From contig NZ_JAEHJZ010000025.1 in the NCBI RefSeq assembly GCF_016469035.1, forward strand, positions 1-64,000: DNA of 64,000 bases, in the 5' to 3' direction. Each line of letters opens with the position of its first letter. Position 1 is the stretch's first letter. Origin of the DNA: Gelidibacter salicanalis (GTDB taxonomy: Bacteria; Bacteroidota; Bacteroidia; Flavobacteriales; Flavobacteriaceae). The notes beneath the pieces are model-generated. The model saw nothing but the letters and a program-made list of their open reading frames with translations, searched no databases and was not told where the DNA came from. Shown here piece by piece: positions 42,114-51,173 of the stretch. A program made the position numbers and the translations under genes.

Positions 42114-43770
42114 ATCCATTCTTATTAAAATTATGATGCTGTTTGTTGCACTGCTCGCTCTCAATTGGGGAGGCACAATGGTTTATAAACGGTTTGACCT
42201 GACCCAGAATAAGAGGTATACACTTTCTCAATCGGCTTTGGCAACGGTTAAGCATGTTAAATCGCCCTTAATTGTAGATGTGTTTTTGGAAGGCAACTTC
42301 CCGTCAGAATTTAGACGCTTAAGAAATGAAACTGAGCAATTGCTGGAGGAGTTTGCCTTAGACAATGATCAGATTATAGTTAATTTTATCAATCCGCAAG
42401 AAGATCAAAAGTTACGCGACAACAATATTGAACAGTTGGTACAACGCGGTTTAGAACCTTTGCAATTGAGTGTCAATAACAATGGTAAGACCTCTCAAGA
42501 ATTGATATTTCCGTGGGCATTGGCTAGTTATAATGATCAAACGGTTAAAATCCCTCTGATCAAAAATAAAATTGGGGCTTCACAACAAGAGTTGGTCACA
42601 AATTCCATTCAACATTTAGAATATGCCTTTGCGGAAGGATTTCAGAAACTCGTCACCCCAAAGAGTAAAAAAATTGCCATTTTAAAAGGGAATGGTCAAT
42701 TGGGCGACGCTTATGTGGCAGATTTCCTTCAGGCCATTAAAGAGCATTATTTTCTGGCGCCATTCACTCTAGATAGTGTGGCTACAAATGCAGAAGGCAC
42801 TTTAAACAAACTAAATACATTTGATTTGGTTATTTCTGCAAAACCTACCCAAGCATTTTCAGAAGCAGAAAAACTGGTATTGGACCAATACACCATGAAT
42901 GGCGGAAAAAGTTTGTGGCTTACCGAAAGTATTTTGATGGATAAAGACAGCCTTTATAATGATGAAGGTCGCGGAATAGCCATGAGAAATGAACTCAATT
43001 TAAATGATTTCTTTTTTTCTTACGGTGTACGTATCAACCCCGTTATTGTAAATGATATGTTCTCTGCCCCTATCACCCTAGCAATGGGCGAAGGTAGTAA
43101 TGCACAGTTTCAGCCTATAAAATGGCCATATTCGCCATTGGCAGCAGGTAATCCTGAACATCCAATAACCAGTAACTTAAATTTGGTGAAATTTGATTTC
43201 GCCAGCCAATTGGACACCTTGAAGAGTAGTACCAAAAAAACAATCCTTTTACAGAGTTCCAAACTCACAAAATTGGAAGGGGTTCCCAAAGAAATCTCTT
43301 TGGCAATCGTGACGCAAGATCAAGATCCTGCCACCTTTACTCAAGGACCACAAACCTTGGCAGTGTTAATGGAAGGCGAATTTACGTCGGCTTACAAAAA
43401 TCGAATTAAACCCTTCACAATGGCGTCTTATAAAGACAGTAGTCCTAACACCAAAATGATTGTGATTGCGGATGGTGATGTGATTAAAAATGACGTTATC
43501 AAAAACAAACCTCAAGAATTGGGTTTTGACCGTTGGACAGGACAAAATTTTGGCAATAAAGAGTTTTTGACCAATGCCGTAAATTATCTTTTAAACGACG
43601 ATGGTTTGTTGAATGTCAGAACCAAAGATATCAATATTGCATTTTTAGATGCTGAAGCTACGGCTGAGAATAAAACCCTGTGGCAAGTACTCACCATTGC
43701 GCTACCACTTTTACTTCTGGCCATTTTTGGTGTGGTCTTTACTTATATCAGACGTAAAAAATACGCTTAG
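42100..43770 (+). CDS. gldG: Gliding-motility protein GldG
   Basis: A 556-residue protein. One helix at the N-terminus (about 8-25) and one at the C-terminus (about 525-548) flank a large periplasmic ABC-associated domain. The early RFDLTQNKRYTLSQSALATVKHVKSPLIVDVFLEGNFPSEFRRLRNE is typical of GldG/ABC-type uncharacterised auxiliary proteins. It works with GldF and GldA in the gliding machinery. Its start overlaps the preceding 164-residue gene by 14 bases. Confidence 0.9.
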   Translation: MLKNKSILIKIMMLFVALLALNWGGTMVYKRFDLTQNKRYTLSQSALATVKHVKSPLIVDVFLEGNFPSEFRRLRNETEQLLEEFALDNDQIIVNFINPQEDQKLRDNNIEQLVQRGLEPLQLSVNNNGKTSQELIFPWALASYNDQTVKIPLIKNKIGASQQELVTNSIQHLEYAFAEGFQKLVTPKSKKIAILKGNGQLGDAYVADFLQAIKEHYFLAPFTLDSVATNAEGTLNKLNTFDLVISAKPTQAFSEAEKLVLDQYTMNGGKSLWLTESILMDKDSLYNDEGRGIAMRNELNLNDFFFSYGVRINPVIVNDMFSAPITLAMGEGSNAQFQPIKWPYSPLAAGNPEHPITSNLNLVKFDFASQLDTLKSSTKKTILLQSSKLTKLEGVPKEISLAIVTQDQDPATFTQGPQTLAVLMEGEFTSAYKNRIKPFTMASYKDSSPNTKMIVIADGDVIKNDVIKNKPQELGFDRWTGQNFGNKEFLTNAVNYLLNDDGLLNVRTKDINIAFLDAEATAENKTLWQVLTIALPLLLLAIFGVVFTYIRRKKYA

Positions 43771-43887
43771 AAAATTACCGTACTTTTTGTAAATTTGAAT
43801 AAAATGACAAGGGAAGACTGAGTTTCATAGCGCATAAAAAAAGTGCAATTCCCCTAATTTTAACCACTGCGGAAATAATTTATGAAA

Positions 43888-43902
43888 AGCTTCAATGAAG
43901 CT
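43888..43902. repeat. Small palindrome AGCTTCA-a-TGAAGCT
   Basis: Seven-base arms around one base, in the 242-base gap before dnaN. It has no adjacent T-run. It may be a binding site or a chance dyad. The rest of the gap shows only the promoter-like box at 43968. Confidence 0.35.
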
Positions 43903-43967
43903 CAACATATGCACAAACTGTTAATAAAATTGTATAAGTTAGGCCTACGAGTATCAGTTTAAACAAA

Positions 43968-43975
43968 TATATTTG
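43968..43975 (+). promoter_or_regulatory. TANNTTTG -7 box candidate for dnaN
   Basis: TATATTTG matches the -7 consensus 37 bases ahead of the dnaN ATG, leaving a leader of about 30 bases. No -33 TTG is evident at the standard spacing. Confidence 0.4.
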
Positions 43976-44012
43976 CTTTGTCTAATATCTAACATACAAA
44001 ATAAACACATAC

Positions 44013-45131
44013 ATGAAGTTTATCGTATCAAGTACCTATTTACTCAAACAATTGCAAGTATTGGGAGGGGTCATAAACAACTCAAACACCTTACCTATTC
44101 TGGATAACTTTTTGTTTGAACTTAATGATTCAAAGCTCACTGTCTCCGCTAGTGACTTAGAGACCACCATGTCTTCTATTATCGATGTTGAGAGCACAAG
44201 TGTTGGGAGTATAGCGTTGCCGGCACGTTTGCTATTGGACACTCTTAAAACGTTTCCTGAGCAACCCCTTACCTTTGTGGCAGAAGCTAATAATACGGTT
44301 GAAATCAGTTCCAATCATGGTAAATACGCTTTGGCGTATGTTGATGGCAATGAGTTCCCTAAAGCAGTAGCGCTAGAAAACCCTAGTACTACAACGATTA
44401 TGGGCGATATTTTGGCAACAGCAATCAGCAAAACAATTTTTGCTGCAGGAAATGACGATCTACGCCCCGTAATGAGCGGCGTGTTTTTTCAGTTCTCTAC
44501 TGAAGGACTGACGTTTGTTGCCACTGACGCGCATAAATTAGTAAAATATACTCGGGAAGATGTGACTGCAAATCAGGTAGCCGAATTTATAATGCCCAAG
44601 AAACCGTTAAATCTGTTAAAAGGGATTTTAGCCGGTAATGATGATGCGGTTACCATTGAATATAACGACTCCAACGCAAAATTTACTTTTGAAAATTCCG
44701 TGTTGGTATGTCGCTTGATTGACGGGAAATATCCTAATTACGAGGCGGTGATTCCTAAGGAAAATCCGAATAAATTGACCATTGACAGAAACCAATTCTT
44801 GAATTCTGTTAAGCGTGTTAGTATTTTCTCTAACAAAACCACCCATCAAATTCGATTAAAAATTGCGGGAGCTGAATTGAATATTTCTGCAGAAGATATT
44901 GACTACAGCAATAAAGCAGAAGAGCGCCTAACATGTGATTACCAAGGTGATGATATGCAAATAGGATTCAACTCGCGTTTCTTAACAGAAATGTTGAACA
45001 ATCTTGGTGCCAGTGAAGTACAACTGGAAATGAGTTTGCCAAATCGCGCAGGAATCTTAACACCTATTGATGGCTTAGATGAAGGTGAACGCGTTACCAT
45101 GTTAGTAATGCCAGTGATGTTAAATAATTAG
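44013..45131 (+). CDS. dnaN: DNA polymerase III sliding clamp, beta subunit
   Basis: A 372-residue clamp with three repeated domains of about 120 residues. The N-terminus FIVSSTYLLKQLQVLGGVINNSNTLPILDNFLFEL, the VDGNEFPK segment, FVATDAHKLVKY in domain 2 and the C-terminal hydrophobic-pocket end RVTMLVMPVMLNN are standard. The ring tethers replicative polymerase to DNA. No dnaA or recF is adjacent, which is normal in this phylum. It ends at a strong terminator. Confidence 0.95.
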   Translation: MKFIVSSTYLLKQLQVLGGVINNSNTLPILDNFLFELNDSKLTVSASDLETTMSSIIDVESTSVGSIALPARLLLDTLKTFPEQPLTFVAEANNTVEISSNHGKYALAYVDGNEFPKAVALENPSTTTIMGDILATAISKTIFAAGNDDLRPVMSGVFFQFSTEGLTFVATDAHKLVKYTREDVTANQVAEFIMPKKPLNLLKGILAGNDDAVTIEYNDSNAKFTFENSVLVCRLIDGKYPNYEAVIPKENPNKLTIDRNQFLNSVKRVSIFSNKTTHQIRLKIAGAELNISAEDIDYSNKAEERLTCDYQGDDMQIGFNSRFLTEMLNNLGASEVQLEMSLPNRAGILTPIDGLDEGERVTMLVMPVMLNN

Positions 45132-45150
45132 AACGACATAATTGAATATA

Positions 45151-45183
45151 AAAAACGCCTACTCTAAAAAAGTAGGCGTTTTT
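45151..45183 (+). terminator. Intrinsic terminator after dnaN
   Basis: A 13-bp perfect stem (AAAAACGCCTACT with AGTAGGCGTTTTT) and a 7-base loop, ending in a T-run. It lies 20 bases past the dnaN stop and, being symmetric with A/T ends, can also stop the leftward DUF4870 transcript. Confidence 0.92.
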
Positions 45184-45201
45184 GCTTTATCTAATGATTG
45201 T

Positions 45202-45540
45202 TTAACTAATAAAATTAAAAGATAAAGGGTATGTAGGTGTTTCCCCATTGCTGGCTTTAATAGCATTTATAATAGGAAGCACTATGGCCATAATTCCCAA
45301 CACTATAAATCCTAAAAGCCCAAGTCCGAATAATAAAATTAGGGGTACACAAATAATACAATAAACGATCAAACTCAATTGAAAGTTGATAATGTTTTTT
45401 CCGTGTTCCTCCATTTCATAGACTTTTTCCTTTTGTGTAACCCAAATGATCAAGGGCAGAATTAAACTTCCAAAACCTGTTACTAAGGTTACTAATTGAC
45501 TTAAATGGGTAATGACGATTAATTGTCTGTCTTCTCTCAT
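45202..45540 (-). CDS. DUF4870 family membrane protein
   Basis: A 112-residue protein from ATG 45540. The pattern HLSQLVTLVTGFGSLILPLIIWVTQKEK, then EMEEHGKNIINFQLSLIVY and a final glycine-rich helix GIMAIVLPIINAIKASNGE, is that of DUF4870 (Tic20-like) proteins. Three hydrophobic segments are seen. An in-frame ATG at 45591 adds 17 residues but lacks family likeness. Function unknown. Confidence 0.83.
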   Translation of the reverse strand: MREDRQLIVITHLSQLVTLVTGFGSLILPLIIWVTQKEKVYEMEEHGKNIINFQLSLIVYCIICVPLILLFGLGLLGFIVLGIMAIVLPIINAIKASNGETPTYPLSFNFIS

Positions 45541-45607
45541 GATGATTTGTTTTTTGATGATTGATGTATCTATATGACGTTCAACAATCAAAAATGTTAC
45601 ACAAATC

Positions 45608-47896
45608 TTAAAAGTGGTAGTTTAATGAAACGCCGCCATAATAATTCCGTGGATTTCCTGGGTAATAATATCGCGGTTCAGAATTATTAAAACCTGTAGC
45701 ATTTATCAAAATAGATGATGCGTATGTCGTGTCTGTCACATTATTCACTCCAAAATTCACTTTATATCCCAGCTTTTTAAATAGTTGACCGGAATATTTC
45801 AGTTTCAAATTTAAAAGGTTGTAACCATCACTGTACAAACTGTTGGCATCGTTCATAGGCATTTCTCCAACATATAAATGATTTAAAAATAAAGAGAGTT
45901 GCTTCCTATTGAAGGCAATTCCCGAGGCCACTGTTACCTTTGGAATGCCCGTAAGATCCTTTCCAGAATAATCAATATCCTCGTTTACAAAGTCTTTAAA
46001 CTCATGCCAGTTAAAGGAGGCATTGACATAAGGCGATATATTAAAATCATCAGTGACTAGAAACTTAAAATTGGTTGAAACTTCCAAGCCTTGGTGTACG
46101 GTACGCCCTGCATTTCTGCCAATATATTGATCGTCTCCTACGCGTTGGGCCACCAATAAATCTTTGATGTCTAAAATATAGTACGATGTTAATATATGCC
46201 AGCGTCGTTCAAAAAAGTAAGCTTCCGTTCCTAGTTCATAATTATAGCCCTTTTCTGGACTAATTTCAGGATTAACCATACCTTCCGGCGTTAAGGTCTC
46301 TTCCAAACTCGGATAATTGAACCCATAACTCACATTGGCAAAAAGTTGTTGCTGAGGATTGACTTGATAGGACAGGTTGACATTGGGCGCGATGATAGGG
46401 TCAAAATTCCTTGAAGCACTTTTATTTGCCTCTCCAAAGTTATACTTGTCTTGAAAACCGTAGGTTGCCTTGTTATAATTCACCCCAAATTGAAGGGTTA
46501 ATTTTTCTGCTATAGGAAGGGTCAAACTAGAAAATAGATTCATCTTTTTTCTGATTTCTTCGTTTTCACTCAGTAATTCACCTTCCAAACTTCCCTGATC
46601 GTTGTTAGTTGCATAAAGGTTCTCGATGGTTTTCCACTGATAGTCATCTTTAAACAGTTCTGTGCCAAAATCCCATGTGGCCTGTTGACCTAAAACGACA
46701 AACGTGGTGGTAAAAACGGATCGCAAGCCGAGGCCCTCAGTATATTCATCCAGAATATTAAATGGTCTGGGTTCATAATGGTCCGTATAGGTATAAAATA
46801 GGCTTGTGGTATTCTGAAAGGTTTCAGAGAAATTATGGTTCAGACTCACGCCTGCCAAATTTTGTTTATCCGCTTCATATCCTTGGGCTTTAGACCAGGT
46901 GAAGGCTGCCTTTGATGGATTTTCCAAATAATCGGTCCTTCCAATGGAACTCGGAATTTGTGCCTGATAATTGGTGTGATTGAGCACGATTGACATTTGG
47001 GTTTTGTCGTTTAATTTATAACTCGAATTTACAAAATAGGAGTTTTTATTATACCGACTGTTATCGCGATACCCATTCTGTTCCAAATGGTCATAGGCCA
47101 CATGCAGAGTAATGTTTTTATCAGAATAGTCAGATGACATGCTGCTTTTAAACAATCCGTAAGAACCTACAGTGCTACTGTTTTTAACAGAAAGTCCTTG
47201 CGATTTGGCATTTTTGGAATTTAACAATATCGTTCCGCCTAAATTGGTGCCGTATAATGTGGCTTTAGGACCTTTAATAACTTCTATGGATTGTAAATCT
47301 TCCGGATCGTAAACATCCAATGCTGTTTCGCCAACCCCATTGGTAATTGGGATTCCATTAAAATAGGCTTTAATTTTATTGGTACCATACAGCGTGCGTG
47401 AGCCCACACCCCTGATGGTGATTCGGTTGGTATTGATAGCGCCACTTTGAATGTAGACTCCTGCGGTTTGGTTTATAGCATTTACCAGCGCTACTGGACT
47501 TTGCTGATCTATGGCCTCACTCCTAATAAAGTTGGTAGGAATAATCACTTCACTTTTTATTTCTGAAGGCGCCATGAGTACTATGGTTTTTAGCTCTTCA
47601 ATAGTGACGGAATCCTTTAGATGAAATACTTGATTGGCATCACGGAAGCGAAACGTTTCCGTTTGATAATGAGGATGCTCCAATTGAATCTCTAATGGAA
47701 GCTTCAACTGTTCGGGCAGTATAAATATACCTTCGTTATCTGTTTTTGAAATGACCCGATTCTCGTAAATTACAGCCACATTTTGAACCGGGCGTTGGAG
47801 TTCAGATTTAACGATGCCTTTTGTGTGTTGTGCGTACAATACATTAAAAAAAACGGTTATGAACATCATAACCGCTTGTATCTTAAAAAATTTCAT
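45608..47896 (-). CDS. TonB-dependent receptor
   Basis: A 762-residue outer-membrane receptor. A signal peptide (to about 22) is followed by a carboxypeptidase-regulatory-like domain (TKGIVKSELQRPVQNVAVIYENRVISKTD), a plug domain with INQTAGVYIQSGAINTNRITIRGVGSRTLYG and a long beta-barrel ending RNYYGGVSLNYHF with terminal Phe. It resembles siderophore/vitamin-type receptors more than SusC. It lies five bases after the sugar-dehydrogenase-like gene, so an operon is likely; the ligand is unknown. Confidence 0.9.
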   Translation of the reverse strand: MKFFKIQAVMMFITVFFNVLYAQHTKGIVKSELQRPVQNVAVIYENRVISKTDNEGIFILPEQLKLPLEIQLEHPHYQTETFRFRDANQVFHLKDSVTIEELKTIVLMAPSEIKSEVIIPTNFIRSEAIDQQSPVALVNAINQTAGVYIQSGAINTNRITIRGVGSRTLYGTNKIKAYFNGIPITNGVGETALDVYDPEDLQSIEVIKGPKATLYGTNLGGTILLNSKNAKSQGLSVKNSSTVGSYGLFKSSMSSDYSDKNITLHVAYDHLEQNGYRDNSRYNKNSYFVNSSYKLNDKTQMSIVLNHTNYQAQIPSSIGRTDYLENPSKAAFTWSKAQGYEADKQNLAGVSLNHNFSETFQNTTSLFYTYTDHYEPRPFNILDEYTEGLGLRSVFTTTFVVLGQQATWDFGTELFKDDYQWKTIENLYATNNDQGSLEGELLSENEEIRKKMNLFSSLTLPIAEKLTLQFGVNYNKATYGFQDKYNFGEANKSASRNFDPIIAPNVNLSYQVNPQQQLFANVSYGFNYPSLEETLTPEGMVNPEISPEKGYNYELGTEAYFFERRWHILTSYYILDIKDLLVAQRVGDDQYIGRNAGRTVHQGLEVSTNFKFLVTDDFNISPYVNASFNWHEFKDFVNEDIDYSGKDLTGIPKVTVASGIAFNRKQLSLFLNHLYVGEMPMNDANSLYSDGYNLLNLKLKYSGQLFKKLGYKVNFGVNNVTDTTYASSILINATGFNNSEPRYYYPGNPRNYYGGVSLNYHF

Positions 47897-47901
47897 ATTC
47901 T

Positions 47902-49194
47902 CTATTGGGTCTTATAACTTACTTTCCAAATGGCGTTTCCAGAATCATCATTAACTAATAAATCGCCCTGTGGCGTTACAGTTACTGCTACTGGACGTCC
48001 GTATACATCAGTTCCTTCTTTATCGGCAATAAATCCTGTTAGGAAATCTTCAGGCTGTTTTGGTGTTCCATTTTCAAAAGGAATAAACACCACTTTATAT
48101 CCTGACAATACGGAACGATTCCAAGAGCCATGTTGGCCAACAAAAGCACCATTTCTATACTTTTCCGGGAAGGCTTTAGCATCGTAAAAGGTGAATCCTA
48201 ACGAAGCGGTGTGTGGGCCTAGAGGTACATCAGGAACAATTGATTTTGCCACCATTTCAGGGGCTTTGCCTTCTAAGCGTGGGTCTTCAATCTGGCCAAA
48301 ATAAGAATATGGCCATCCATAAAATCCACCTTCCTTAACACTTGTTGCATAATCAGGAACCAATTCGTCCCCAAGTTCATCACGTTCGTTGATTGCGGAC
48401 CACAATTCGCCATTGACAGGATTCCAATCCATACCAACCGGATTTCTCAATCCGCTTGCATATATCTTTTCATCAGAACCATCTAAATTAACCACCAAAA
48501 TATTGGCGCGTCTTATTTCTTCCTCCATCCCGTGCTCGCCCACATTACTCGCCGAACCTACGGAAATATAGATTTTATCTTGAGCAGCATTGGTAATGAT
48601 ATTTCGGGTCCAATGGTTGTTATACCCACCAGCTGGTAGCGACAGAATTTTCTCGCCTTTTACATCTTTTAATGACGTCTGATTGGTTTTATAGGGATAT
48701 TTATACAGTCCGTCCGTATTGGCTACGTAGAAAAAGTTATCAATGATCAACATGCCAAAAGGCTGATTAAGACCCTCAAGAAAGGTTTCCCGAACCTCAA
48801 ATTTACCGTCATTATTTTTATCTCGGAGTACGGAAATTTTACCGGATGATTTTCCTGTAGAAGCTTCACTCACAAATAAATCGCCATTGGGACCAAAATA
48901 AGACCAACGCGGATTATCAAAACCGTCCGCATATTTAGTTACGGTAAATCCTTCGGGTGCGGTTGGCAGGGTGTTTTCAGGCCAATCAACCAGAGTGTTT
49001 TGTTTTGCTACGGATTCGGTTGCGTAGGGCGCGGCCAAAATTAATTCGCCAACAGCAGTCCTTACAGTATCGCCCGTGTGCACTTTTTGTTGTTGAACCT
49101 CATTGGTTTTTTCCATCTTCTTTTCTGTGTCCGATTTACAGGACGCCAGAAGGAACAGGCCAATAATACTAAATGTTTGAATGTATATTCTCAT
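47902..49194 (-). CDS. PQQ-type sugar (sorbosone) dehydrogenase-like lipoprotein
   Basis: A 430-residue protein. The lipobox is LLASC (near residue 19). The rest is a six-bladed propeller of the glucose/sorbosone dehydrogenase family: FTVTKYADGFDNPRWSYFGPNGDLFVSE, GYNNHWTRNIITNAAQDKIYISVGSASNVGEHG, SGLRNPVGMDWNP, GGFYGWPYSYFG and HGSWNRSVLSGYKV. These enzymes oxidise sugars with pyrroloquinoline quinone, but many homologues have no proven activity. It precedes a TonB receptor in the same operon. PQQ synthesis genes are not in the window. Confidence 0.87.
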   Translation of the reverse strand: MRIYIQTFSIIGLFLLASCKSDTEKKMEKTNEVQQQKVHTGDTVRTAVGELILAAPYATESVAKQNTLVDWPENTLPTAPEGFTVTKYADGFDNPRWSYFGPNGDLFVSEASTGKSSGKISVLRDKNNDGKFEVRETFLEGLNQPFGMLIIDNFFYVANTDGLYKYPYKTNQTSLKDVKGEKILSLPAGGYNNHWTRNIITNAAQDKIYISVGSASNVGEHGMEEEIRRANILVVNLDGSDEKIYASGLRNPVGMDWNPVNGELWSAINERDELGDELVPDYATSVKEGGFYGWPYSYFGQIEDPRLEGKAPEMVAKSIVPDVPLGPHTASLGFTFYDAKAFPEKYRNGAFVGQHGSWNRSVLSGYKVVFIPFENGTPKQPEDFLTGFIADKEGTDVYGRPVAVTVTPQGDLLVNDDSGNAIWKVSYKTQ

Positions 49195-49321
49195 AAAATT
49201 AGTTTTTCATAAAGTTAGGAATACTGGTATAAGTTCTGAACTCCATTAGATAAAATTGTAGCAGAGATGATCTTTTTTTTATTTGAAGTTTTTTAAACTT
49301 CATTACATAAGTCGTTGAAGA

Positions 49322-50326
49322 TTATTTTGTCGTCCCCCTTAAAATCAAATTTGTTTTAATGGTTTTGGTAACGTGTGTAGTGGTGTTTTTTTTATTTAAT
49401 CGATCAATCAAGAGCTCGACGGTAGCCTTCCCAATATCCATGGTATGCTGAGATATTGTAGACAGTTTGGGATCCGTAAAGACAAGCACATTCTCATCAG
49501 AAAAACCAATAATCGATAGGTCTTCTGGAACCTTAAAGCCTTTTTTTAAAGCTTTATGTAAGGCGACTACCCCAGAAGTATTGTCGATGGATAGGATGCC
49601 ATCAACTTTTGGATTTGACATAAAAAGGTTTTCAATGCTTGCTTCCACATCATTATCTTTATTAACGTGGATGACGATTGGCGGTTGCTTATAATCGATA
49701 TTTTCTTCCAAAGCTTTAAGATAGCCATTGGTTCTAAGTTTACCAACACTCAACTCCTCAATATCGCTTATAAGAACAATATGTTTACGCCCTTCACTTA
49801 ACAAATGTTTGGTGGCTTCATAAGAAGCGCCAAAATCATCTATAATAACTTTATCGCAACTGAGATCAGCAACTCTGTCAAACAAAACAATAGGAATGTC
49901 CTGATCCAAAATAAGTGAAATATGATCCGTAGAATTTTTTACTTGTGTCTCTTCTGCTATCGACATGATAAATCCGTCAACGCTACCATTAGACAATACC
50001 TGCAGACTCTGTTCTTCTTTTTCAAGTAATTCATTGGAAACACAGGTGATAATACTAAAACCTTGTCTCGAAGCTTCCTTTTCAATTGCATAGAGCGCTT
50101 TCGCAAAAAAATGATTGAGCACATTTGGAATGATCACCCCAAACGTTTTTGTTTTGTTGCTTTTCAAACTCAAGGCCATTCGATTGGGCTGATAATTTAG
50201 ATGTTTTGCCAATTCCTTAACCCGCTGAATGGTATCCTTACTGATTTCTTCACTGTTATTTAAGGCTTTAGAAACCGTAGACACTGACACATTTAATTGT
50301 TCAGCTAATTGTTTGAGCGTTACCAT
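49322..50326 (-). CDS. LacI family transcriptional regulator
   Basis: About 334 residues from ATG 50326; an upstream ATG at 50338 adds four residues. The N-terminal helix-turn-helix VTLKQLAEQLNVSVSTVSKALNNSEEISKDT and the hinge helix NYQPNRMALSLKS are textbook LacI. A periplasmic-binding-protein-like sugar domain follows (FGVIIPNVLNHFFAKAL, DGFIMSIAEE, VDGILSIDNTSGVVAL). It lies at the end of the glucan locus and may sense a sugar released by the GH enzymes or control the dehydrogenase/receptor pair; the targets are not shown. Confidence 0.9.
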   Translation of the reverse strand: MVTLKQLAEQLNVSVSTVSKALNNSEEISKDTIQRVKELAKHLNYQPNRMALSLKSNKTKTFGVIIPNVLNHFFAKALYAIEKEASRQGFSIITCVSNELLEKEEQSLQVLSNGSVDGFIMSIAEETQVKNSTDHISLILDQDIPIVLFDRVADLSCDKVIIDDFGASYEATKHLLSEGRKHIVLISDIEELSVGKLRTNGYLKALEENIDYKQPPIVIHVNKDNDVEASIENLFMSNPKVDGILSIDNTSGVVALHKALKKGFKVPEDLSIIGFSDENVLVFTDPKLSTISQHTMDIGKATVELLIDRLNKKNTTTHVTKTIKTNLILRGTTK

Positions 50327-50340
50327 GGATGTTTGCAATT

Positions 50341-50375
50341 AAAAAGAGTACAAGGGATAAAAATACACTCTTTTT
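50341..50375 (-). terminator. Probable terminator after the glucan locus
   Basis: AAAAAGAGT (50341-50349) pairs with ACTCTTTTT (50367-50375) across a 17-base loop. On the minus strand the second arm ends in a T-run. It lies 40 bases after the stop of the small GH16 gene and before the LacI gene. The long loop lowers certainty. Confidence 0.6.
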
Positions 50376-50414
50376 ATATAATAAGCTATGTTAGCACATG
50401 TATTAGTGTTTCAA

Positions 50415-51173
50415 TTATTTATAAATTTTAACATAGTCTATTAAAAATTGTTGCGGGAAGATCGTATCGTCTACTTCTGGACCACCAAAATTGCCACCAA
50501 TAGCCAAATTTAAAATGAGATAATAAGGGTGATCAAAAGGCCACGTATTTTCGTCTTTTACTTCTGGTGAAAACGTATATACCAGTGCGTCATCAATATA
50601 AAACTTAATAAAATCTTTGGTCCAATGTGCCTTATACAGATGGAAGCCCTCTTCAATGTTTTCTGAGGTGGTTATCTTTGTATTTATGGATTGTCCATGG
50701 CTGTCAGGCGTGTGCAGCGTGGTATGAATTTCATGTGGATGTTTACCAACATATTCCATAATATCGATTTCACCAGACCTTGGCCAACCCACTTCTGAAA
50801 TATTGCTCCCCAACATCCAAATGGCAGGCCAAATTCCTTTCCCTACGGCCAATTTGGCGCGAACCTCAACGGTCCCATATTGAAATTCAATGTTATCTTT
50901 TGTATTTATTTTTCCTGATGTGTAAGTCGCACCATCATATGCGGCAGTAATAACGAGATATCCATTTTGTATTTTCACATTGTCTTGCGTGTATATTTGA
51001 CGCTCATTATTTCCCCATCCACATAAATTTGGACAGCCATCTCCCAATTCATAATTCCAAACGGTAGCATCTAAAGCATCTCCATTAAAGTGCTCTTCAA
51101 AAATGAGTTCTTGAGATTGGACAGTCAACGTGATAAGAAAGAGAACACAAAGTATCCTTAAAGTATTCATCAT
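50415..51173 (-). CDS. Glycoside hydrolase family 16 (endo-beta-1,3-glucanase-like), short form
   Basis: A 252-residue enzyme with an N-terminal signal peptide (ending near QSQ, about 21) and a single GH16 jelly-roll domain. The catalytic acids are in EIDIME (135-140), with GEIDIMEYVG and the upstream GIWPAIWMLGSN typical of laminarinases. It is expected to cut beta-1,3 linkages in laminarin-type glucan. Its start overlaps the GH3 stop by four bases, so it is translated with the GH3. Unlike the longer GH16 in this locus it has no lipobox, so it is probably soluble or secreted. Confidence 0.92.
   Translation of the reverse strand: MMNTLRILCVLFLITLTVQSQELIFEEHFNGDALDATVWNYELGDGCPNLCGWGNNERQIYTQDNVKIQNGYLVITAAYDGATYTSGKINTKDNIEFQYGTVEVRAKLAVGKGIWPAIWMLGSNISEVGWPRSGEIDIMEYVGKHPHEIHTTLHTPDSHGQSINTKITTSENIEEGFHLYKAHWTKDFIKFYIDDALVYTFSPEVKDENTWPFDHPYYLILNLAIGGNFGGPEVDDTIFPQQFLIDYVKIYK

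Noticed and set aside
43771-44012. Replication origin next to dnaN
   Set aside because: No cluster of DnaA-box-like sequences and no dnaA gene; dnaN is commonly away from the origin in this phylum.
49284-49302. Palindrome TGAAGTTT-ttt-AAACTTCA as a terminator for the LacI gene
   Set aside because: On the minus strand it is followed by an A-run, not a T-run, so it does not suit termination of the leftward gene.
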